A program made the translations under genes and the position numbers. Below, piece by piece: positions 8,724 through 17,550 of a stretch of 64,000 bases of DNA. The DNA comes from Pyxidicoccus fallax. Lineage in GTDB: Bacteria; Myxococcota; Myxococcia; Myxococcales; Myxococcaceae. Location: assembly GCF_012933655.1 (NCBI RefSeq), contig NZ_JABBJJ010000008.1, positions 1 to 64,000 on the forward strand, read 5' to 3'. The notes under the pieces were generated by a model, which ran no database searches, was not told the DNA's origin, and was given only the letters and a program-made list of their open reading frames with translations. Positions within the stretch are counted from its first letter, which is position 1; every line of letters begins with the position of its first letter.

Positions 8724-11483
8724 TCAGTAGGTCCCCTTGACGCCGAAGAGTGGGAGGATGACGGGCAGGCGGATGGGCCTGCGCACCGGGCCTCCGAAAT
8801 CCACGCCGTACTCGTAGCCGTACACCTCCTGCTGGACGGAGATGTTGAGGACGTCGAGGTACGCGTCGAGCGTGAAGTCCTCCATGGCCCACGACTTCGC
8901 GGCGCGGAAGTCCACGCGGAAGAAGTTGTCCAGCCGGTCCACGCGGTCCTGGTCCTGGCGCACCCATTGATTCCGTCCGTCGGGGCGCTGCACGAAGCGG
9001 TGCGTCTGCGTGGAGACCTGGCCGGACTCGGGCCGGCCGGTGTTGAAGTGCACCACCGTGCCGAACGTCCAGGTGTCGAACTTGTAGCTGAGCGCCGCGT
9101 TGAAGACGTGCGCCTGCTCGAAGGCGAAGGGCAGGGTGCCCTGGAACGTCTCCACCACGCGGTTGTCGTCGCCGTACCGGTCGATGCTCACGCGGCGCTT
9201 GCTCTGCAGGAAGCTGTAGGAGGCCCAGCCGAACCAGTTGCGGCCCAGCGGGTGGCGCGCCATCAGCTCGAAGCCGTACGCGTAGCCGCTGGCGGCCGGG
9301 TCCTTGCCCTCCAGCCCGTTGCGGCGCCGGTTCTCCGCCACGTCCTGCACGTCGAACTCCACCGTGCGCGCCAGCGGGTTGTAGAAGACGTCCGTGCTCA
9401 GCTCCAGACCCTCGGTGGCCTTCCACTCGGCGCCCACGTCGAACTGGGCGCCCTCCTGCAGGCCGTAGCGCAGGCCGGCGGTGTCCAGGGCGGGCACGTG
9501 CAACAGCACGGTGGGCGGCTGGTGGAAGAGGCCCGCGCCTCCCTTGAGGGCCAGCGTGTCCGTCAGCTGGTGGCGCACCGTGAGGCGCGGCTCCACGGTG
9601 GTGTGGTTGATGCCGGGCACCAGGTGGTAGTTGTCCACGCGCACTCCGGGCAGCAGCAGCCACTTTTCCGCGGGGCGCCACGTCAGCGAGGCGTACGCGC
9701 CGGCGATGGTCGCCAGCGAGGAGGGGTTCTTCAGCGGGCTCGGCGCCTCACCCGGCCGGTCGCCCGGGGCAATGGCCGTGCCGGTGATGATGGTGGCGGC
9801 GCGCCGGTGCTCCACGTCGCCGCCCATGGCGAACTCCAGTGTCTCGGACAGCAGCTTCTTCCAGCCCGCGCGCGCCGCGAAGCTCGTCTGCTCCAGTCCG
9901 TACTCACCCACCTCTTCCGAGCGCAGCGCGCCGCTCGGCTGGCGCCGCGACTCCTCGCCCGACAGGCCCGCCGCGTCCCAGCCGAAGGTGAGGCCCACCT
10001 CCGCCTCGCCGCCCGCCAGGGGGTGCGTGCCACGCAGGTCCACCCGGTGGAAGCGCGACACCACGCCGCCGCCGGTGTCTCCCTCGTACTCCTCGCCCGC
10101 CGTCACGCCCACGTCGTCCGAGCTGCCCAGCGCGAACAGCCGCAGCCGGCCCTGGCCCACCTTCTGCTCCACGCGCGCCTGGTAGTCCCAGAAGCTGGCG
10201 TGGACCTTGTTCGCCTCCGGCTCGGTGAGGAGGTTGGCTCCCAGCGAAATCAAGAGGCCGGTGTAGCTGACGCGGCCCGCGACGCTGACGGAGGTGCCCG
10301 TCTCCTCGAAGGGGTACTCGATGAAGCCGCCGCTGTTGAGCAGGTCCGCGTACGCGGTGAAGTGCAGCCGGTCCTCGCGCGGCCGCGACAGCCGCCCCTC
10401 CACCGCGCCGCCCAGCACGCGCCCGAACTGCACCGGCGGCGTGCCCGGGTAGAAGTCCACGGTGTCGATGAAGTCCGGGTGGATGACCGCGGGCCCCAAG
10501 AGCAGGTGGTACAGCATGGGGATGCGCACGCCGTCGAGGAAGAAGCCCGTGGCCGCCGGCTGGCTGCCGCGCACCACCGGGTAGCTCACCCCCGAGGCGA
10601 CGCTGCCCACGCCCGGCATCAGCATGACGACGCGGAACGGGTCTCCCAGCGTGCCGGGCACCTCGCGAATCTCCTGCTCGTGCAGGCTGACGCGCGTGAC
10701 TTCCGTGCGCGGCCGCTCGTCGCGCACCACCGTCTCGTACGGGTTCACCTGCCCGGGCTGCAGCCGGTAGACGACCTCGACGGACTGGCCCTCCTTCACC
10801 GTCTCCTCGAAGGTCGCCGGCTGGTGGCCGGGCGCGCGCACCTCCACCTTGTGGGGGCCGGGGGCGACCTGGAGCGTGAAGTGCCCCTCGGTGTCCACGG
10901 TGCCCGCGGGCTCCTGGCTTCCGTCGAGGAAGAGGGTGGCGTCCGCGAGGGGACGGCGCGTGCCGCGCGCGCGCACCTGGCCCTGCAGGCGCGCGGTGGC
11001 GGCGGGCACCTGGACGGGCGGCTGGAAGCGGTAGACGAAGGGCAGGCGCACCGCCACCGGCTGGCCGCCCAGCGTGGCCGGGTTGAAGCGCAGGCCCGGC
11101 GCGGCCTTCAGCGCGGCCTCGGTGAGGCGCGGCTCGGCGGAGGCCTGCACCACCTTCACCTCGGACACCGCGCCCTGCGCGTCCACGAGCAGCTCCAGCG
11201 TCACCTCGCCGGGCGTGCCCTCCAGTCCCTCGGGCCAGGGGGCGGGGGAGTCCGCGACCAGCGTGGGAGGCACCAGCGTCGCGTCGGCGCCCGGCCCGGA
11301 GAGGCCCAGACGCTCGGCGTCCTCGGCGGAGATGGCGGTGCCACCGTCGATGGACTGGACGTCCACCTCGACGGCGCGGGGCTCGCTGGAAGGAGAGGGC
11401 ACCCCCTGGGCACCGGCGAGACCGGGCCATGCCGCCACGAGGAGCAGGGGCAGGAGGAAGGAGCGACGGAGTTGCAGTTGCAT
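8724..11483 (-). CDS. TonB-dependent receptor with N-terminal TonB-C-like domain
   Basis: Outer-membrane receptor of about 919 residues. The start was set at MQLQLRRSF because a signal peptide (LLPLLLVAAWPGLAGAQ) follows at once; an in-frame start 36 bp upstream is possible. Domains in order: a TonB C-terminal-like domain (GTPGEVTLELLVDAQGAVSE onwards, ending LPFVYRF), a CarboxypepD_reg repeat (LQGQVRARGTRRPLADATLF), a plug with SYPVVRGSQPAATGFFLDGV, and a 22-strand barrel. Having a TonB-like domain at the N-terminus of a receptor is typical of a deltaproteobacterial group and may mediate self-energising or signalling contacts. It heads a tight operon with 7409. Confidence 0.85.
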   Translation of the reverse strand: MQLQLRRSFLLPLLLVAAWPGLAGAQGVPSPSSEPRAVEVDVQSIDGGTAISAEDAERLGLSGPGADATLVPPTLVADSPAPWPEGLEGTPGEVTLELLVDAQGAVSEVKVVQASAEPRLTEAALKAAPGLRFNPATLGGQPVAVRLPFVYRFQPPVQVPAATARLQGQVRARGTRRPLADATLFLDGSQEPAGTVDTEGHFTLQVAPGPHKVEVRAPGHQPATFEETVKEGQSVEVVYRLQPGQVNPYETVVRDERPRTEVTRVSLHEQEIREVPGTLGDPFRVVMLMPGVGSVASGVSYPVVRGSQPAATGFFLDGVRIPMLYHLLLGPAVIHPDFIDTVDFYPGTPPVQFGRVLGGAVEGRLSRPREDRLHFTAYADLLNSGGFIEYPFEETGTSVSVAGRVSYTGLLISLGANLLTEPEANKVHASFWDYQARVEQKVGQGRLRLFALGSSDDVGVTAGEEYEGDTGGGVVSRFHRVDLRGTHPLAGGEAEVGLTFGWDAAGLSGEESRRQPSGALRSEEVGEYGLEQTSFAARAGWKKLLSETLEFAMGGDVEHRRAATIITGTAIAPGDRPGEAPSPLKNPSSLATIAGAYASLTWRPAEKWLLLPGVRVDNYHLVPGINHTTVEPRLTVRHQLTDTLALKGGAGLFHQPPTVLLHVPALDTAGLRYGLQEGAQFDVGAEWKATEGLELSTDVFYNPLARTVEFDVQDVAENRRRNGLEGKDPAASGYAYGFELMARHPLGRNWFGWASYSFLQSKRRVSIDRYGDDNRVVETFQGTLPFAFEQAHVFNAALSYKFDTWTFGTVVHFNTGRPESGQVSTQTHRFVQRPDGRNQWVRQDQDRVDRLDNFFRVDFRAAKSWAMEDFTLDAYLDVLNISVQQEVYGYEYGVDFGGPVRRPIRLPVILPLFGVKGTY

Positions 11484-11611
11484 CGGGCGCACCAACGCGG
11501 AAGCTCGCGAAACAGTCACTCCGGCCCGTGCGGTTCGCGGTCGCCGCGTATATCAGCCAGTGAAATCAGGGCAAAGACCCCTGACCCGGCTGGCGCGGAC
11601 AGCTCATATTT

Positions 11612-12985
11612 TCATTCTTCGAGCCTCCCGTGATTCCAGGGCCTTGGTCGCGGGAGCGCGGCGGCGCGTGCCGAACGCGGAGGCGGTGGGGGCGGGGTCA
11701 GGAGGTGCGTGTTGCCCGCGAAGAGTCCCCGGCGGGGAAGCTCCCTGGCGCGCGGGCCCCGGTAGCGCAGCACGTGGAGGCCGCTGTCTTCGTCGGTGAG
11801 ATAGAGGAGTCCGTCGTAGAGGATGGGCAGCGTCGAGCGCTCCGCGTCCGCGCTGTCGCCAGAGCGCTCCACCACGCGCGACGCGGGCTGGGGCACGTAG
11901 CCGCCCAGCTCCCTGGGGCGCACGGGGTTGGCGAGGTCCCGGACCCGCAGCCCCGCCGAGGGCCCGGCGACGAAGGCGAGGGTGGTGAAGACGAGCCCGG
12001 CGGGCCGGTCCAGCGCCGGTGACACCACGGGCTCCGTCCCGGTGGACGGAGGCGTGAGGCCGGCACGTGCATCCGGGGACAGCCTGCGCAGGCACGGCGG
12101 GACACCCATGTCGCTCGTTCCGTCCGGGGGGCCGCCGTCGCGGAGGCAGGGCTCGCGGTTGGCCAGGGGCGAGCTGTCCAGCACGACGGTGCCGCCGTCG
12201 CGGGTGGCCACGTACACGCGCGTGCCGTCGGGTGAGACGGACACGGAGCGGGCGTCTTCTCGCGGACCGGCGGCGGGCTGCTCGTCATGCCATTCGAGCG
12301 GAGTTCCGGGCCGTGCACGCGCGAAGGCGAAGGTGGCCACCGGCTCGGGGCTGACGGGGCCGTCCGGGGGCGCCATCAGCTCGAAGACGCGCAGGGCCGG
12401 CTCGCGCGCATCGTCCGGAGCAAGGGCGGCGTAGAGGAGGAAGCGCGCGGGCTCGTGCGGGTCCCTCCACGGGAAGAGCGCGCGCGGCGGGTCGACGCCG
12501 AGGGAAATCGTCTGCCGCAGCACCGGATGGCGGCAGTCGGTGATGTCATGGAGTTGGTAGGTGTTCACCGCGACGGCGTCCGGGCCCGGCTCGCGCTGGT
12601 TCATGACGAGGAGCGTCCGCGCGGCGGGGAGCGTGTGCAGCTCGCGTGGCGAGGCGTTGAGCACCGTCGGGAGCGCGCCCACGACGCGCGGCCTGCGCCG
12701 GTGGGAGATGTCGACGATGAGCACCTCGGGCGGCAGGAGCGGGGTGCCGAACGCCGGGCCGGTGCCGGCTCTATGGCCGACGTGGCTGCCCACGTAGAGA
12801 CAGTCACCGGAGATGCCGGTGGGGCCGTTGCGGCCACGGGCGATGGTGTCTCCCGGGTTGGGCAGCGGGTTGTAGCCCACTCGCTCGAAGAGGAGCGTCC
12901 GCGCCTCGCGGGATGCGCCCCGCGCCGGACCCACGAGCGCCAGCACCGCCGCGAACATCAGGCACGTTCTCGCTGCTCCCGTCAT
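11612..12985 (-). CDS. secreted LVIVD-repeat beta-propeller protein
   Basis: 457-residue protein with a signal peptide (MFAAVLALVGPARGA). The repeats fit LVIVD-type or choice-of-anchor propeller blades, e.g. VLIVDISHRRRPRVVGALP, YQLHDITDCRHPVLRQ, SVSPDGTRVYVATRDGGTVV and LRVRDLANPVRPRELGG. It ends in a proline-rich tail. GGGAGGT lies just upstream of the ATG. Such propellers often mediate protein or glycan binding at the cell surface of myxobacteria. No catalytic motif. It follows the receptor pair on the same strand after a 128-bp gap, so it may belong to the same locus but with its own promoter. Confidence 0.7.
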   Translation of the reverse strand: MTGAARTCLMFAAVLALVGPARGASREARTLLFERVGYNPLPNPGDTIARGRNGPTGISGDCLYVGSHVGHRAGTGPAFGTPLLPPEVLIVDISHRRRPRVVGALPTVLNASPRELHTLPAARTLLVMNQREPGPDAVAVNTYQLHDITDCRHPVLRQTISLGVDPPRALFPWRDPHEPARFLLYAALAPDDAREPALRVFELMAPPDGPVSPEPVATFAFARARPGTPLEWHDEQPAAGPREDARSVSVSPDGTRVYVATRDGGTVVLDSSPLANREPCLRDGGPPDGTSDMGVPPCLRRLSPDARAGLTPPSTGTEPVVSPALDRPAGLVFTTLAFVAGPSAGLRVRDLANPVRPRELGGYVPQPASRVVERSGDSADAERSTLPILYDGLLYLTDEDSGLHVLRYRGPRARELPRRGLFAGNTHLLTPPPPPPRSARAAALPRPRPWNHGRLEE

Positions 12986-13404
12986 CAGACCTCCCGCGAC
13001 GCGGCGCCGGCGGACGACCCGACGCGGCGGATGGGCGCGGAAGTTGGTGCTGGCCCTCCGGCGTCACGATGGTCCCCCGGTGGGGCTCTCTCGCGTGCCC
13101 GAGGACAGCACTCCTGGCTCGCGGGGCGAGCCAGGGGCCACGGATTTCCAGGGCTCACGTCGGCGGAGCACGCCGCCCGCTTCGCGTGGGGATGGCATCC
13201 GCGAGCGAGGAAACGTGGACTGGCCGACCTCGCCTCGCACGTTCAGGCATGGCGCGTGTGCGTCATCACACGGAGAAGCGGGCGGCCGGCTCGGGCTTCC
13301 TGGAGAAACGCGCGTGCGCATCACTACGCTTTCTCCACAGTCAGTAAGAAGCACGGAGGCCCTGTCCTCCGCGCGACTGGCGGTGCTGGGACGGGAGGGA
13401 ACCC
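12986..13404. other. 419-bp intergenic region, no gene seen
   Basis: Divergent region between the propeller gene (minus) and the GRAS gene (plus). Open frames here have myxobacterial-type composition but no recognisable domain and no good ribosome site, so none is called. Promoters for both flanking genes must lie here. A strong GGGAGGG precedes the ATG at 13405. I found no convincing hairpin or operator. Confidence 0.4.
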
Positions 13405-14520
13405 ATGCGCACGCTGAAGGACGAGCTGCTGCTCCAGGGACTGGAGCATGCGCTGGCGGGCCGGCAGATGGAGGCGGTGGAGGTGCTCCGCTCGTTGCAC
13501 GCGCTGCTGGACGTCAGGGCGGTGCCGGAGGACCTGCACTACCTGCTCTTCGCCACGGCCATCTCGCGCCGGCTGGAGGGCGCGGGCGTCGGGCCGAGCA
13601 ATCCGTACCTGCATGCGGCGCTGGAGCAGGGGCCACGCCAGATTGATTTGTTCCGCCTGCTGGTGACGCACATGCCGCTGGCCTCCACGGCGGACGCGGT
13701 GGCCAACGCAGTGCTGACGGGCCTGCTGCGCGGCCATGGCGATGCCACGCTGCTGGACGTGGGAATCGGCCAGGCGAGGCAGGAGTGCGGCCTCTTGCGC
13801 GAGCTGGCGCGGGCGGGCGCGCTGCCGCGCCGGCTGACGCTGGTGGGGGTGGAGCCGAGCGGCCCGAGCCTGCGCCAGGCGGAGGCCTCGGTGGCGGAGG
13901 TGGCACGCGAGGTGGGCGCCTCGGTGCGCTTCGTGGGCCTGGAGTCGCCGGTGGAGGGACTGGCCGACGCGACGTGGGAGGCGCTGCGGGGCGTGCCGCG
14001 CCCGCTGGTGGTCAACGCGGCCTTCGCGATGCACCACGTGGCGGATATGCCCGGCGGGCGCGGTGAGGCGCGCGACGCGGTGCTGCGTCGCCTGTGCGCG
14101 CTGGCGCCAAAGGGGCTGGTGCTGTGCGAGCCCCACGTGGACCACCACCGCGCGCCGGTGCGTGAGCGCTTCCGCAACGCGTGGAACCACTTCACGCGCG
14201 TGTTCGCGTTGCTGGATACGCTGGACGTGCCCCGCGAGGACCGCGCGGCGATAAAGCGGTTCTTCGGGCGGGAGGTGGACGACATCGTGGGCACGGTGGA
14301 CGAGGCGGCGCGCTGCGAGCGCCACGAGACGGCGCCGTCCTGGCAGGACCGGCTGCGCCGCGCGGGCTTCGTGTCGCTGGAGGCGATGGAGAAGGTGAAG
14401 CCGGAGTCGGTCCACCCGGCGGTGTCGCTGCGGCGCGAGCGCGGCTGCGTGGGCATCTGCTACCAGGAGGACATGCTGGTGGCGGTGCTGGGCGCCCGGC
14501 CCGCGGAGGGAGATGGATGA
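13405..14520 (+). CDS. bacterial GRAS-domain protein (Rossmann methyltransferase-like)
   Basis: 371-residue protein. An N-terminal helical segment (about 1-75: LEHALAGRQMEAVEVLRSLHALL, LHYLLFATAISRRL) precedes a SAM-methyltransferase-like core with LLDVGIGQARQECGLLREL (about 117-135, glycine-rich loop), LTLVGVEPSGPSL (acidic strand 2 end) and VVNAAFAMHHV. This matches the bacterial proteins related to plant GRAS regulators (VHIID-like first motif). It may methylate or simply bind a small molecule; the substrate is unknown. Its stop overlaps the PncC start (ATGA), so the two are translationally coupled. Confidence 0.75.
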   Translation: MRTLKDELLLQGLEHALAGRQMEAVEVLRSLHALLDVRAVPEDLHYLLFATAISRRLEGAGVGPSNPYLHAALEQGPRQIDLFRLLVTHMPLASTADAVANAVLTGLLRGHGDATLLDVGIGQARQECGLLRELARAGALPRRLTLVGVEPSGPSLRQAEASVAEVAREVGASVRFVGLESPVEGLADATWEALRGVPRPLVVNAAFAMHHVADMPGGRGEARDAVLRRLCALAPKGLVLCEPHVDHHRAPVRERFRNAWNHFTRVFALLDTLDVPREDRAAIKRFFGREVDDIVGTVDEAARCERHETAPSWQDRLRRAGFVSLEAMEKVKPESVHPAVSLRRERGCVGICYQEDMLVAVLGARPAEGDG

Positions 14521-15014
14521 CGCGTGATTCGACGGACGTGCTGGCGGAGGAGGTGCTCCGGCGCTGCCGGGAGCAGGGCGTGCGGCTGGCGCTGGTGGAG
14601 GCGTGCACCGGTGGGCTCGTCTGCGCGCGGCTGACGGACGTGCCGGGCGCGTCCGCCGTCGTGGAACGAGGGTTCATTCCGTACTCGAACGAGTCCAAGG
14701 TGGAGCAGCTCGGCGTGCCGCTGGAGCTGCTCCAGGCGCACGGCTCGGTGAGCGCGGAGGCGGTGGAGGCGCTGGCGCATGCCGCGCTGGAGCGCTCGCG
14801 CGCGGACTGGGCGGTGGCGGAGACGGGCATCGCCGGGCCCACGGGCGGCACGCCGCGGAAGCCGGTGGGGCTCGCCTTCCTCGCGGTGCTGCGCAGGGGC
14901 GGGCAGGCCACGGTGGAGCGCCACGTCTTCACGGGAGACCGGAGCGCCGTGCGCCGCGCCATCGCGGACCGCGCGCTCACGCTGCTGTTCGAAAGGCTTG
15001 GAACCGAATCATGA
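14517..15014 (+). CDS. pncC: nicotinamide-nucleotide amidohydrolase (CinA C-terminal domain)
   Basis: 165-residue stand-alone CinA-C/PncC domain, which deamidates NMN to nicotinate mononucleotide in pyridine-nucleotide salvage. Typical motifs are VEACTGGLVCARLTDVPGAS (usually AES.TGG, here EACTGG), GFIPYSNESKVEQLGV, HGSVSAEAV and AVAETGIAGPTGGTPRKPVG. The start is the ATG overlapping the GRAS stop by ATGA and gives the standard family length. The first motif has Ala-Cys where many homologues have Glu-Ser, a minor variation. Coupling to a GRAS protein is unusual. Confidence 0.87.
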   Translation: MTRDSTDVLAEEVLRRCREQGVRLALVEACTGGLVCARLTDVPGASAVVERGFIPYSNESKVEQLGVPLELLQAHGSVSAEAVEALAHAALERSRADWAVAETGIAGPTGGTPRKPVGLAFLAVLRRGGQATVERHVFTGDRSAVRRAIADRALTLLFERLGTES

Positions 15015-15129
15015 ACTGAACGCTCGGACCGTCCCGCCGGACGCCTATCGGCTCCCGCTTCAATTCTCTACCTTCGCGACACCATGCCAGAGCGGCTCAC
15101 CCCGTAATTCCTGCTCAAAGGAGAGCCCG

Positions 15130-15528
15130 GTGTTCCAGATAGAGGTCGACCGGCAGCACGCCATCGTGGACTTCATCCTCGACGGCTACATCCGCGTGGA
15201 GGAGATGCAGCGCTTCGTGGCGGAGCTGAAAGGGGCCACGGATTCGCTGGCGGGCCGGGCCATCAAAATCAAGGCGGACGTGCGCACCTTCAAGCCGGCG
15301 TCGCCGGAGGCGGCGGACATGATTCGCCGCGTGCAGGAGTACGGGCTCCGCCGGGGCGTGGTGCGGGTGGCGGAGCTGGTGGAGAGTCAAATCGTGGCGC
15401 TGCAGCTCAACCGCATCGCGCGGGAGAGCCACACGGACCGGATTCTGCGGCGCTTCTGGCAGGAGTCCTCCGCGCGCCAGTGGCTCATCCACGGCGACGA
15501 GGACATGGGGATGCACCCGGGGATGTGA
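15130..15528 (+). CDS. small STAS/SpoIIAA-like protein of unknown function
   Basis: 132-residue soluble protein. The GTG start was chosen because AAGGAG lies 7 nt upstream. The alternating beta-alpha pattern (IEVDRQHAIVDFILDGYIRVEEM, AIKIKADVRTFKPASPEA, GVVRVAELVESQIVALQL) and length resemble the STAS-like SpoIIAA fold found in many myxobacterial hypothetical proteins. There is no obvious phosphorylatable Ser in a DSSG motif, so classical anti-anti-sigma activity is not supported. The previous gene is 115 bp upstream on the same strand, so it may be transcribed alone. Confidence 0.65.
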   Translation: MFQIEVDRQHAIVDFILDGYIRVEEMQRFVAELKGATDSLAGRAIKIKADVRTFKPASPEAADMIRRVQEYGLRRGVVRVAELVESQIVALQLNRIARESHTDRILRRFWQESSARQWLIHGDEDMGMHPGM

Positions 15529-15540
15529 CACCGGGCCCCG

Positions 15541-16866
15541 TCAGCCGCGGAGCCCTTCCGCGAAGGGCCGGCTGTACGAGGACGCCGGCGCCGAGCGGGC
15601 CGTCTTCAGCGCGGCCAGCTGGTGCGCCGCGAACGTGCGCGTCGGCACCTGGACCGCGCCCCGGCTGCGCAGCGCCAGCTCCAGGGCCAGCGCATGGCGG
15701 CGCCGCATGGGCGCGGTGGTGAGCGCGTCCAGCAGGGCCTGCGGCGTGAAGGGCTGACCGGAGAGGTAGCGCTGCTTCGCGTCCAGCCGCGGGCGCTCCT
15801 TCTGCCACCACGCCATCACGCTCTCGGGCTGGGGCTGGGGCAGCGAGTCCTCGGGCTTGGACGAGAGGTCCGCGTCGAGGTTCTCCTGCTCCAGCGGAGG
15901 AAGCGCGTCCTCCTCTTCCTCGCGTGGCGCGGCGTACTCCTCCGCGATGCGCAGCCCGGTGATGGCGCTGAAGGCCTCGCCCGCGAGCGCGGCCACGGGC
16001 TTGTGCCGCATCAGCTCCACGCAGGCGTCGGCGGCGGCCACGCGGCCACTGAAGCCGAGCGCGAACAGCACGCGCCGCTGGAGCGCCTCGTCGGGGAGCA
16101 GCTCCAAGAGCCGCTTCACGTCTCGCTCGTCCGCGCTCAGTCCCAAGAGCAGCAGGGGCAGCTTGACGTCGGACGCGCGGGACTCGACGGCGGACTGGCA
16201 GGCGGCCCAGGCCGCGCGATGACCATTCATCAACCCCGCGAGGATGGCGGCGTCGCGCAGCGAGGGCTCCTCCGAGTCCAGCGCGCGCTGGAGCACGGCC
16301 GGCTCCACGGGCAGCCGGGCCCTGCTGGCGGCGCGCAGGGCGGCGGCGGCGACCGGGGCTTCCGGGTGCGAGAGGAACGGCGAGCACAGCGGCGCGGTGG
16401 CGAGCCCGTGCGCGCCCAGCGTGTCGAGCACCAGGGCGAACAGCTCCGGGACGGCGTCCTCCTTCTTCAGGAGCGCGGTGAGGGCTGGAGGAATGGCGGG
16501 CGTGGGGCCCAGCTCGAAGGCGCGGCGGAGGGCACCGAGCGCGGGAGGCTCGGCGGCGGGCAGCGCGGCGAGCACGGCGGCGGGGCCGTAGGGGCCGTCG
16601 GCCTGGAGCAGCGCGAGGGCGGCGGCGACGACGCGCTCGGGCTCGTCCGCCAGGGCGGGGACGAGCAGGCGCTCCACCACGGGCTCACCGCCCAGCACCA
16701 GTCCGTCCACGTGCGCGGCGACGTGCTCCTCCAGCTCCGTCGCTTCCTCCAGCGTGTAGTCGGGAGCGTCGAGCGCCTTCTCCCACTGGTTCCAGCGGAA
16801 GGCGGCCTCGTTGAGGTGCTCCTCGAGGATGTCCCAGCGCAGCGGTCTTCCGGAGAGCTCGGCCAT
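15541..16866 (-). CDS. TIGR02270 family HEAT-repeat protein (T6SS cargo cluster)
   Basis: 441-residue protein. It starts RWDILEEHLNEAAFRWNQWE, the signature opening of TIGR02270 proteins. HEAT-like helical repeats (VVERLLVPAL, VAAAALRAASRARLPVEP, SLRDAAILAGL, LLLLGLSADERDVKRLL) run through the middle, and the C-terminal domain contains VMAWWQKERPRLDAKQRYL and ALALELALRSRGA. These proteins recur next to PAAR-like and DUF2169 genes in T6SS effector loci of proteobacteria and probably act in loading. The next gene upstream (DUF6484) ends 4 bp away. A divergent paralogue lies at 27186. Confidence 0.85.
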   Translation of the reverse strand: MAELSGRPLRWDILEEHLNEAAFRWNQWEKALDAPDYTLEEATELEEHVAAHVDGLVLGGEPVVERLLVPALADEPERVVAAALALLQADGPYGPAAVLAALPAAEPPALGALRRAFELGPTPAIPPALTALLKKEDAVPELFALVLDTLGAHGLATAPLCSPFLSHPEAPVAAAALRAASRARLPVEPAVLQRALDSEEPSLRDAAILAGLMNGHRAAWAACQSAVESRASDVKLPLLLLGLSADERDVKRLLELLPDEALQRRVLFALGFSGRVAAADACVELMRHKPVAALAGEAFSAITGLRIAEEYAAPREEEEDALPPLEQENLDADLSSKPEDSLPQPQPESVMAWWQKERPRLDAKQRYLSGQPFTPQALLDALTTAPMRRRHALALELALRSRGAVQVPTRTFAAHQLAALKTARSAPASSYSRPFAEGLRG

Positions 16867-16870
16867 GGCG

Positions 16871-17395
16871 TCAGTTGATCTCCACCGAGCCGCCCTTGAT
16901 GCGGTGGGTGCCCGTGGCGCGGGACTCCAGATAGGTGCCCTTCACGACAATCTTGCCGTTGCGGCGCAGGGTGATGCTGGCCTCACCGCACTTGAGGACG
17001 ATTTCGTCCTGGCCCTCGATGACCACGCGCTTGCCGTCCACGTGGGCCTCGGCGGGAGGCCGGGTCTCCTCGGGCGCGGGGGCCGCCAGCAGGGCGTCCA
17101 GCATGGGCGTGGTGCTGGGCTCCTGGATGAGCCCCATGATGAAGGGCAGGCGCGGGTCGCCGTTCTCGAAGAGGAGGACGACCTTCTGCCGGCGCGCCAC
17201 GGCCTCCTGGAGGGCCTTGGCGTCGAGGACGGTGGCCAGCCGCGCGGGCACCGGGCCGGCGGTGTTCCCCGGGAAGTCGACGAGCGGCACGCCCGAGGCC
17301 TCGAGTCCGACGAGGTGACCGGACCGGCTTCCCAGGATGGGCTCCTGGGCGGGAGCCCCCAGGAGGGCCGGCTTGCTATCGGGAGTCGTGCTCAT
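16871..17395 (-). CDS. DUF6484 domain protein (T6SS cargo cluster)
   Basis: 174-residue protein. It has the DUF6484 core LVGLEASGVPLVDFPGNTAG and an OB-fold-like region (VVLLFENGDPRLPFIMGLIQ), then a beta-rich tail with ECGEAS-type signatures (VLKCGEASITLRRNGKIVVKG and IKGGSVEIN). That tail resembles the beta-helix needle of VgrG C-terminal repeats. It is immediately upstream of TIGR02270 and downstream of the PAAR-like gene. The likely role is a spike accessory or adaptor for loading cargo. The paralogue at 25176 ends in the same RGGKVQIN motif. Confidence 0.82.
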   Translation of the reverse strand: MSTTPDSKPALLGAPAQEPILGSRSGHLVGLEASGVPLVDFPGNTAGPVPARLATVLDAKALQEAVARRQKVVLLFENGDPRLPFIMGLIQEPSTTPMLDALLAAPAPEETRPPAEAHVDGKRVVIEGQDEIVLKCGEASITLRRNGKIVVKGTYLESRATGTHRIKGGSVEIN

Positions 17396-17550
17396 CGGCG
17401 GACCTCGGGATTCGGAGCGATTCGGAGAGAGGGTACCGTGCCGGGCCCACGCGGCGGTAACCGGCCATGCTGGCCACCCGTCGTCTGGCCGTCCGGTGGG
17501 GGATGGGGGCGTGTCGTGGTTAGGCCCGGGGCGCGGCATCCCGTCCATCC

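Noticed and set aside
8640-11633. 997-residue plus-strand open frame
   Set aside because: Antisense to the TonB-dependent receptor, with no domain and shadow-type composition.
13064-13354. 96-residue minus-strand ORF between the propeller and GRAS genes
   Set aside because: No domain, no ribosome site, and Arg/Pro/Ser-rich composition. Likely non-coding.
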